Assembly (NCBI GenBank): GCA_013817465.1
Contig: JACDCP010000068.1
Coordinates: forward strand, 1 to 11,917
DNA from: Gammaproteobacteria bacterium
GTDB lineage: Bacteria; Pseudomonadota; Gammaproteobacteria; Steroidobacterales; JACDCP01
Direction: 5' to 3'
DNA length: 11,917 nt
The notes below the pieces were generated by a model that was given only the letters and a program-made list of their open reading frames with translations, had not been told where the DNA came from and made no database searches. This document shows, in pieces, positions 1-4,545 of the stretch. The stretch's first letter is position 1. Each line of letters opens with the position of its first letter. The translations under genes were made by a program, and so were the position numbers.

Positions 1-135
1 GCCGCTGTCGAGCACGTTGCGCATGAAAATCTGCGTCGCCGCCAACCCGATCATCGTGCCGAGCAGCAAGACCAGGGACGCATTCTCGAGCCGGCGACCC
101 CATCGGTCGAGACGCCCGGTGAGCGCCGGGCTCAC
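1..135 (-). CDS. dctQ: TRAP transporter small permease (DctQ family), N-terminal fragment
   Basis: Partial gene: 45 codons from a GTG at 135-133 to the left window edge, still open. The translation begins MSPALTGRLDRWGRRLENAS and continues into a hydrophobic stretch (about residues 22-37) ending in QIFMRNVLDSG. An amphipathic start, LEN before the first membrane helix and a [QI]xxRNV motif after it are what I know of DctQ small membrane subunits. The GTG overlaps the TGA stop of dctP by four bases (GTGA), so the two are translationally coupled in one operon. In the family, DctQ sits in the inner membrane and joins the large permease DctM to make the solute:sodium symporter. DctM, or a fused QM protein, should lie further left. 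The call rests on a short fragment plus strong context. Confidence 0.8.
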   Translation of the reverse strand, partial: MSPALTGRLDRWGRRLENASLVLLLGTMIGLAATQIFMRNVLDSG

Positions 136-1154
136 CGCGCGGCGCTTCCCTGCCCGCCCGCGTCCGCGCGATACGCCTCGAGATGCTGCTGCAGCTCGGC
201 ATACTGGGCCGGCGTGAACTCACCCCGGGAGCCGAGCTCGCGAATGGTCGCCGCCACGCTGCGCCGCCACCTGGCGACCTCGCCGCCCGCCGGCTCGACG
301 ACGCGCATGCCGTTTTCCACGAGCGCGTCTCGGGCCTTTGCGTTGTCCACACGATTCTTGCGATCGAGCTCCGCATAGATGCGGCTCATGACTTGCTGCA
401 CGACTTTCTGATCCGCCGCATCCAGCCTGTCGAACGCGCGCTCCTCGATGACGAGTGTCGCGGCGATGTAGCTCAGCGGCTGGTCCGTCATGTAATCCAC
501 TTTGGTATGCCACTGCAGCACCAGCGCGGCGATCGGCGAGCTGCCGATGATGTCGATGAGCCCGGTCTGCAGGCCGGTCAGCACATCGGTGATCGGCAGC
601 GTCACGGGCGAAACGCCGAGCGCATTCATCGCCGCATAGCTGACGTCGTCCCCTTCGGGCACCCACATCTTCTGGCCTTCGAGATCGCTCAAAGCTCGCA
701 CCGGCACGTTCGACATGACCAGCGCGAAGCCACCCTCGGCGATGCCGAAGCTGACCAGGCCGGCGCGCCCGAGGCCTTCGACGAGCTGCGGGTCCATGCG
801 CTGGCGCACGTAGTCGACTTCCTCGAGCGAGTTGAACACCAGCGGCAGGCTGTAGAGGCTCATGTCCGGGTAACGCTCGGCGAGCGCAGTCAGCGTGAAG
901 GCTGCGCCCTGGAGCTGGCCGGCGCGCATCTTGCGCGCCACCTGGCGGTCGTTGCCCATGACGCCGCCGCCATAGAACTTGAGCGTCACGCGGCCGCCGG
1001 TGCGTTTCGCGACTTCCGCCGCGCCGGCGCGCATGTCTTTCATCCAGCTCGAGGACTCAGGCGCGAGCGTGGCGATCTTGAGCGTTGCCGCGCCGGCAAA
1101 CATCGGCGCGAGCGAGAGCAACAAAATGATGGTTAAAGCAAACGTTCTGCGCAT
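132..1154 (-). CDS. dctP: TRAP transporter periplasmic solute-binding protein (DctP/TatP family)
   Basis: 340 aa. This is the periplasmic receptor that captures a solute and hands it to the DctQM symporter. I place the start at ATG 1154-1152: it begins a clean signal peptide (MRRTFALTIILLLSLAPMFAGAA, about residues 1-23) and follows a GAGAG ribosome site 7 nt upstream. An in-frame ATG at 1241 would add 29 residues, but that extension merely translates a REP-like hairpin. The mature part has the family pattern: LKIATLAPESSSW at the N-terminus, then FYGGGVMGNDRQVARKM, then the DLEGQKMWVPEGDD segment. In carboxylate-binding relatives the position after K-[IM] in that segment is normally the ligand-binding arginine. 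Here it is Trp164, which suggests a non-canonical ligand, as proposed for the TatP subgroup. It lies between tatT and dctQ. The substrate is unknown. Confidence 0.9.
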   Translation of the reverse strand: MRRTFALTIILLLSLAPMFAGAATLKIATLAPESSSWMKDMRAGAAEVAKRTGGRVTLKFYGGGVMGNDRQVARKMRAGQLQGAAFTLTALAERYPDMSLYSLPLVFNSLEEVDYVRQRMDPQLVEGLGRAGLVSFGIAEGGFALVMSNVPVRALSDLEGQKMWVPEGDDVSYAAMNALGVSPVTLPITDVLTGLQTGLIDIIGSSPIAALVLQWHTKVDYMTDQPLSYIAATLVIEERAFDRLDAADQKVVQQVMSRIYAELDRKNRVDNAKARDALVENGMRVVEPAGGEVARWRRSVAATIRELGSRGEFTPAQYAELQQHLEAYRADAGGQGSAAR

Positions 1155-1201
1155 GCGAATTCTCTCAATGTCGGCCGATGGCCTCGAGTCTTTCAAGAAT
1201 C

Positions 1202-1229
1202 TGGACACCGGCTTGCGCCGGTGCGACGA
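1202..1229. repeat. REP-like hairpin between tatT and dctP
   Basis: A 7-bp perfect stem, CACCGGC (1206-1212) and GCCGGTG (1217-1223), closes a 4-nt loop. On the minus strand, which is the transcript of this operon, the loop reads GCAA, a GNRA tetraloop. The flanks (ctgga before, cgacga after) match the copy at 2216-2244 almost exactly, so this is a dispersed repeat and not a chance stem. It lies about 14 nt after the tatT stop and fills most of the 89-nt tatT-dctP gap. A role in mRNA stabilisation or partial termination is inference. Confidence 0.75.
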
Positions 1230-1243
1230 ATTATCAGGCATCC

Positions 1244-2098
1244 CTAAAAGTAAGCGTCTGCGGAGGCGAGCAGCTTGCGTGCCTCGGCCTGCGCCAGCGT
1301 GTTTGACAGCACGAGCCCGGGCACGTTCGAATCGGCCTCCACGACCTCCGTCAGCAGTCGATCGTGCAACCCGCGTTCGTAAAGCAGGCGCGCGTAGGAG
1401 CGCGCGAACTCGACTTTCACGCTGAGATCCCGGCCTTCCGACAGCTCGATGGCGCGCTCGAAATGCTCGCGCGCGACCTCCGGCCGGCCGCCGAGCGACG
1501 GAGGCCGCAAGGTATTCAAAACGCCGAGCAGCACGTGCGCGCTGCCGTGCTCGTAAGATTCGTCGAGCACGATCATGCGCTCGAGCGCTGACTCCACCTT
1601 GGGCAGCTCGACCAGTGCGGAGTAGTCATCGCTGTGCGCACGCAGATATGCGAGCTCGCTGAGGGCGAAGCTGTAGAGCGCCGGCGCGTCGTCTTCGTCG
1701 AGCCCCGCCAGTACGGCCGCGAATTCGTCGCTGCTCATGTCGCGCCAGCCGCAGGTCGCGTCATCGCGGGCACAGAGCGCGCGATTGCCGTAATCGCGGG
1801 CCCGCTCGCTCATGCGCATCGAGCGCACGGGCTCTTCGACAAACACCACGCCGTAGAGCGCATAGAAATTCGCGGCGGCGCCGAGCAGCGGCGCATTGCC
1901 CGTGCGCTCCTGAAGCAGGCTGTCCATGAGCAGCAGATACGCGGGCGCGGCGGCGCGCACCGTCTCCGGATCGTTCTGATTGCGAATCGCGGATGAGAGA
2001 TTGTCGGCGAAGCCGCCGGCGGCCCGGCCCGCCAGCGACGCGCAGCCGGTGGCCGACAGCAGACAGGCAATGACAGACAACAGACAGAGGAGCTTCAC
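1244..2098 (-). CDS. tatT: TRAP-associated TPR lipoprotein TatT
   Basis: 284 aa. The N-terminus is a lipoprotein signal: a hydrophobic core from residue 3, then LSATGC with the lipidated cysteine at position 19. The body is helical with TPR-like repeats. The clearest is LGGRPEVAREHFERAIELSEG around 202-222, followed by FARSYARLLYERGLHDRLL. This LGG-P-xAREHFERA motif, the length and the operon position match the TatT family described from Treponema pallidum. There, a trimeric TPR lipoprotein partners a TRAP binding protein, giving the so-called TPAT transporters. The start is GTG (2098-2096) with AAGGGA about 10 nt upstream. The gene precedes dctP, in the same order as in Treponema. It probably sits in the periplasm anchored to a membrane and presents or stores the solute. 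Its substrate cannot be read from the sequence. Confidence 0.88.
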   Translation of the reverse strand: MKLLCLLSVIACLLSATGCASLAGRAAGGFADNLSSAIRNQNDPETVRAAAPAYLLLMDSLLQERTGNAPLLGAAANFYALYGVVFVEEPVRSMRMSERARDYGNRALCARDDATCGWRDMSSDEFAAVLAGLDEDDAPALYSFALSELAYLRAHSDDYSALVELPKVESALERMIVLDESYEHGSAHVLLGVLNTLRPPSLGGRPEVAREHFERAIELSEGRDLSVKVEFARSYARLLYERGLHDRLLTEVVEADSNVPGLVLSNTLAQAEARKLLASADAYF

Positions 2099-2170
2099 GA
2101 GCTTTTATTCCCTTCTGTTGTCACTGCCGACATTGAGCAACGCCGATGAACCCTGATTCGTCTTTCCGAT

Positions 2171-2244
2171 CGTCACCCCGGCGAAACCGGGGCGGAATCC
2201 AGTCTCTTCGTGAAACTAGACACCGGCTTTCGCCGGTGCGACGA
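2171..2244. repeat. Paired REP-like hairpins (BIME-like) between rplS and tatT
   Basis: Two related hairpins lie in opposite orientation. The first has arms CCCCGG (2176-2181) and CCGGGG (2187-2192) around CGAAA, in a CGTCACCCCGGCGAAA context, followed by a GGAATCCAGTCTC tail. The second has arms CACCGGC (2221-2227) and GCCGGTG (2232-2238). On the minus strand its loop is GAAA, a GNRA tetraloop. Reverse-complemented, the second resembles the first (CG[CT]xxCACCGGCGAAA then CCAG/CTAG). The second unit starts 4 nt after the rplS stop codon. It may act as a 3' stabiliser or weak terminator between the ribosomal operon and the TRAP genes (inference). The remaining 2099-2170 holds the tatT leader. 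I see no convincing promoter there. Confidence 0.75.
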
Positions 2245-2248
2245 GTCC

Positions 2249-2593
2249 CTAGATTTTTTCCTTGATGCGGGCCGCCTTGCCGCTCAGGTCGCGCAGGTAG
2301 TAGAGCTTGGCGCGCCGCACGCTGCCGCGGCGCTTCACCTGGATCTCGCCGATCGCGGGGCTGTAAGTCTGGAATACGCGCTCCACGCCTTCGCCGTGCG
2401 AGCGCTTGCGCACCGTGAACGAGGAATTGAGCCCGCGGTTGCGCTTGGCGATGACCACACCTTCGTAGGCCTGCAGGCGCTCCCGGTTGGCCTCCGTCAC
2501 CTTGACCTGCACGACGACCGTGTCGCCTGGCGCGAAGTCGGGCACCTCGCGGGTCATCTGTTCCTGCTCGATCGTGTCGATGATGTTTTTCAT
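2249..2593 (-). CDS. rplS: 50S ribosomal protein L19
   Basis: 114 aa, the usual length for bacterial L19 (about 115). Family hallmarks are visible: an N-terminal IIDTIEQEQM helix, PDFAPGDTVVVQVKVTE, LQAYEGVVIAKRNRGLNSSFTVRK, GEGVERVFQTYSPAIGEIQVK, and the basic end RRAKLYYLRDLSGKAARIKEK. L19 sits at the 30S-50S interface of the ribosome. The ATG (2593-2591) follows a strong GGAGG site with 5-nt spacing. It is the last gene of the rpsP-rimM-trmD-rplS operon, 33 nt after trmD. That gap contains the imperfect tandem words CCTGTCACCTGTTACC. Confidence 0.98.
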   Translation of the reverse strand: MKNIIDTIEQEQMTREVPDFAPGDTVVVQVKVTEANRERLQAYEGVVIAKRNRGLNSSFTVRKRSHGEGVERVFQTYSPAIGEIQVKRRGSVRRAKLYYLRDLSGKAARIKEKI

Positions 2594-2626
2594 ATCGCCT
2601 CCGGCTCAGGTAACAGGTGACAGGCT

Positions 2627-3373
2627 TTAACTGTCGTGGGTGCCCGATGCTTTCAACTCGTGCAAAATGTCGCGTTGCTCTTCAGTCAATGCGCTCTCGT
2701 CGATCAGCTCCGGCCGCCGCAGCCAGGTGCGCTCCAGGGCTTGCGCGAACCGCCAGCGCCGGATTGCCTCGTGATCGCCGCCGAGCAGCACGTCCGGCAC
2801 GCGCTGGCCGTCGATCTCCTCCGGCCGCGTGTAGTGCGGACAATCCAGCAGGCCGTCAGTAAACGAGTCCTGCGCGGCCGAATCCGGATCGCCGAGCGCT
2901 CCCGGCAACAGGCGCGCAATCGCGTCGATCACCGCCAGCGCCGGTATCTCGCCGCCGGACAGCACGTAGTCCCCGATCGACAGCTCGAGATCGACATCCC
3001 GTTCGATCACGCGCTCGTCTATCCCTTCGTAGCGGCCGGCGAGCAACACTAGCCCCGGCTTCGCCGCCAGCTCGCGCGCCGCCTGCTGGTCGAAACGCCG
3101 CCCCGCGGCGCTCAGGGCAACCACCGGGCTGCCGGCCGGCACGGCCTGCCGCGCTGCGCTGATCGCCTCGCGCAACGGACCGACTTTCATCACCATGCCG
3201 GGCCCGCCGCCGTAAGGCCGGTCGTCCACGGTGCGGTGCACGTCGCGCGCAAAATCGCGCGGATCGACCGTCCCGAGCCCCAGCAGGCCGCGATCGATGG
3301 CGCGCCCGATCACGCCCCAGTCGAGGACCGCCCCGATCATCTCGGGGAACAGCGTGACGACTGCTATGCGCAC
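2627..3373 (-). CDS. trmD: tRNA (guanine-N1)-methyltransferase TrmD (m1G37)
   Basis: 248 aa, typical for TrmD. It transfers a methyl group from S-adenosylmethionine to N1 of G37, next to the anticodon, and so prevents +1 frameshifting. It is a SPOUT enzyme with a trefoil knot. Visible signatures are VVTLFPEM at the start, YGGGPGMVMK (residues 54-63), LLAGRYEGIDERV (110-122), and the SIGDYVLSGGE knot segment (132-142). QDSFTDGLLDCPHYTRP follows, in which Asp169 aligns with the catalytic aspartate of the E. coli enzyme. The start is GTG at 3373-3371, 13 nt after the rimM stop, with an AGGCGAG-like site. It lies in the standard position between rimM and rplS. Confidence 0.97.
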   Translation of the reverse strand: MRIAVVTLFPEMIGAVLDWGVIGRAIDRGLLGLGTVDPRDFARDVHRTVDDRPYGGGPGMVMKVGPLREAISAARQAVPAGSPVVALSAAGRRFDQQAARELAAKPGLVLLAGRYEGIDERVIERDVDLELSIGDYVLSGGEIPALAVIDAIARLLPGALGDPDSAAQDSFTDGLLDCPHYTRPEEIDGQRVPDVLLGGDHEAIRRWRFAQALERTWLRRPELIDESALTEEQRDILHELKASGTHDS

Positions 3374-3386
3374 GCTCGCCTGCCCG

Positions 3387-3896
3387 TCAAAAATCCGGAT
3401 CCCAGTCGACCTGCAGTACGCCTGCTTCCAGATCGACCGAACGGACCACCCGCTCGCGCAGGAACGGAATCAGCCGCTCGCGCCCGTTCTGCACCACCAG
3501 CACGTCGTTGGCACCCGTCTCGAGCAGTCGCTCGACCGTGCCGAGCGCGACGCCTTCCAGGGTCATCACCCGCAGGCCGATCAGATCGGCCCAGTAATAT
3601 TCGTCCTCGCCGCTCGGCGGCAGACATGATCGCGGCACCGCGATTTCGGCGCCGACCAGAGCCACGGCGTCATCGCGGTCATCGACGCCGGCCAGCTTGG
3701 CGATGACGCCGTCGCCGTGCCTGCGTCCTTCCTCGACGCGCCATTCGCGCCAGCTCCCGCCAATGCCGATCTGCCAGGGCGCGTATTCGATGATGCGCTC
3801 CCTCGGCTCGGTCGCGGAACGAATCTTGACCCAGCCGCGCACGCCATAGACGCCGGAGATGGAGCCGAGCAGCACGCGCCGGTCATCGGCGGGCAC
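3387..3896 (-). CDS. rimM: 16S rRNA processing/maturation protein RimM
   Basis: 169 aa, close to the normal 170-180. RimM binds S19 and helps mature the 30S head. The sequence shows the N-terminal barrel RVLLGSISGVYGVRGWVKI (8-25), the linker motif EYYWADLIGLRVMT (99-112), and the C-terminal PRC barrel with GANDVLVV (128-135), RLIPFL and WDPDF. The start is uncertain. The frame stays open upstream through the tail of rpsP, but that part has low-complexity shadow composition and no homology. I choose GTG 3896-3894, 19 nt after the rpsP stop, giving MPADDRRVLLG. The obvious GGAGG lies only 1 nt before this GTG, which is unusually close. The next in-frame GTG (3875) is 22 nt from it. Function is secure; the exact start is not. 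Confidence 0.93.
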   Translation of the reverse strand: MPADDRRVLLGSISGVYGVRGWVKIRSATEPRERIIEYAPWQIGIGGSWREWRVEEGRRHGDGVIAKLAGVDDRDDAVALVGAEIAVPRSCLPPSGEDEYYWADLIGLRVMTLEGVALGTVERLLETGANDVLVVQNGRERLIPFLRERVVRSVDLEAGVLQVDWDPDF

Positions 3897-3915
3897 GCCT
3901 CCGGCTGCGTCCGCG

Positions 3916-4314
3916 TTACGACTCTTCAGGCGACTCCGCGCTCTCTGCGCTCTCCGCCTCGGGCTTTGCTGCCTCGGCCTCTGCCGCCTCGGGCTTTGCT
4001 GCCTCGGGCTTCTCCGCCTCGGGCTTCTCCGCCTCGGGCTTCGCGGACTTCGCCGCCCCGCGGGCGGCCTTCCCTTTGCGGAATTCGCCGAGCAGCTTCG
4101 CGACCCGCTCGGAAGGCCTCGCGCCCTGGCCGATCCAGTAATCGGCGCGCGCGACATCCAGACGCAGGGTTTCCTCGCCGGGCACCGCGATCGGGCGGAA
4201 GAAGCCCAGCCGCTCGATGTAGCGGCCGTCGCGCCGGTTGCGGCTGTCAGTCACGACCACGTGATAAAACGGGTATTTCCGGGCCCCGCCGCGGGAAAGG
4301 CGAATGCTGACCAT
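3916..4314 (-). CDS. rpsP: 30S ribosomal protein S16 with long KPEA-repeat tail
   Basis: 132 aa against about 80-90 in typical S16. The core (1 to about 82) is standard: MVSIRLSRGGARKYPFYHVVVTDSRNRRDGRYIERLGFF, then LRLDVARADYWIGQGARPSERVAKLL. From about residue 83 it carries a 50-residue low-complexity extension. This has K-A-A-R-G-A-A-K-S, then KPEA units at 92-95, 97-100, 102-105, 107-110 and 117-120, then SAE/SPEES. The tail is coded by near-identical 15-bp DNA units, so its length probably varies between strains. ATG (4314-4312) follows GAGGA at 4330-4326, an 11-nt spacing. It is the first gene of the ribosomal operon, with a plausible promoter upstream. Codon use and frame are intact, so this is a real extension and not a frameshift. 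Confidence 0.97.
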   Translation of the reverse strand: MVSIRLSRGGARKYPFYHVVVTDSRNRRDGRYIERLGFFRPIAVPGEETLRLDVARADYWIGQGARPSERVAKLLGEFRKGKAARGAAKSAKPEAEKPEAEKPEAAKPEAAEAEAAKPEAESAESAESPEES

Positions 4315-4333
4315 AAGTGCTTGTGTCCTCGAT

Positions 4334-4350
4334 GCCGCCGCTGTGGCGGC
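4334..4350 (-). promoter_or_regulatory. rpsP: GC-rich hairpin in the rpsP 5' leader
   Basis: Perfect 6-bp arms GCCGCC (4334-4339) and GGCGGC (4345-4350) surround a 5-nt loop. On the transcript the hairpin ends 3 nt before the GAGGA ribosome site, so folding could affect access of ribosomes to rpsP. The stem is seen directly; a regulatory role is inference. Confidence 0.4.
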
Positions 4351-4368
4351 CCGTTGAGCAAACCGCGC

Positions 4369-4374
4369 ATTTTA
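4369..4374 (-). promoter_or_regulatory. Putative -10 box of the rpsP-rimM-trmD-rplS promoter
   Basis: On the minus strand the sequence reads TAAAAT, one mismatch from TATAAT, in otherwise GC-rich DNA. It is 54 nt upstream of the rpsP ATG. The -35 region is poor: GTACAC with a 17-nt spacer or TACACT with 16. A transcript starting about 7 nt downstream would have a leader of roughly 45-50 nt containing the 4334-4350 hairpin. Position and AT-richness support it; the weak -35 keeps confidence moderate. Confidence 0.5.
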
Positions 4375-4423
4375 CTCGAATCCGCCTGAAAGTGTACCGC
4401 AGTGTCGATATCCGTCGTTCGGC

Positions 4424-4454
4424 CGTCACCGCGGCGAAAGTCGGGGCAGAACCC
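4424..4454. repeat. Decayed REP-like unit upstream of rpsP
   Basis: CGTCACCGCGGCGAAAG (4424-4440), followed by TCGGGGCAGAACCC, resembles the first hairpin unit at 2171-2205 (CGTCACCCCGGCGAAAC, then CGGGGCGGAATCC). The stem is interrupted by substitutions. It abuts the 87-bp inverted-repeat element that starts at 4459. It is recognised only by similarity to the other copies. Confidence 0.5.
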
Positions 4455-4458
4455 GCGA

Positions 4459-4545
4459 GAAAATAGGGACATTCCTGATTTCCCGTCGCGCGAGTCTGGC
4501 CCGCCGCGCTCTGTCCCCATAGAAATCAGGAATGTCCCCATTTTC
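4459..4545. repeat. 87-bp inverted-repeat element between ffh and rpsP
   Basis: The left arm 4459-4482 and right arm 4522-4545 are 24 bp each and complementary at 23 positions, the exception being A4465. A 39-nt GC-rich centre separates them. The core word is GGGACATTCCTGATTTC and its complement. A further TGTCCCCA (4512-4519) repeats the outer word of the right arm (4533-4540) in direct orientation. The last two arm bases, 4544-4545, are part of the ffh stop codon (complement of 4544-4546). No transposase gene or clear target-site duplication is present, so it looks like a non-autonomous or REP-type element. It could form a strong RNA hairpin after ffh; no T-tract follows, so intrinsic termination is unproven. 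Confidence 0.8.

Noticed and set aside
183..1136. A 317-codon plus-strand open frame opposite dctP
   Set aside because: It is the antisense of a well-supported binding protein gene, with biased composition and no domain.
1164..2137. A 12-bp sequence CTCAATGTCGGC in the dctP leader (1164-1175), with its reverse complement at 2126-2137 before tatT
   Set aside because: The copies have opposite orientations relative to their genes, and a few 12-bp matches are expected by chance in about 12 kb. Not enough for a shared operator.
3950..4045. Tandem 15-bp repeats considered as a CRISPR or intergenic satellite
   Set aside because: The repeats are in frame inside rpsP and code for KPEA units; there are no spacers.
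3387..4157. Extended 256-codon version of RimM
   Set aside because: The extra N-terminus is the alternative-frame reading of the rpsP repeat tail (Arg/Ser/Pro-rich), and RimM is normally about 170-180 aa.
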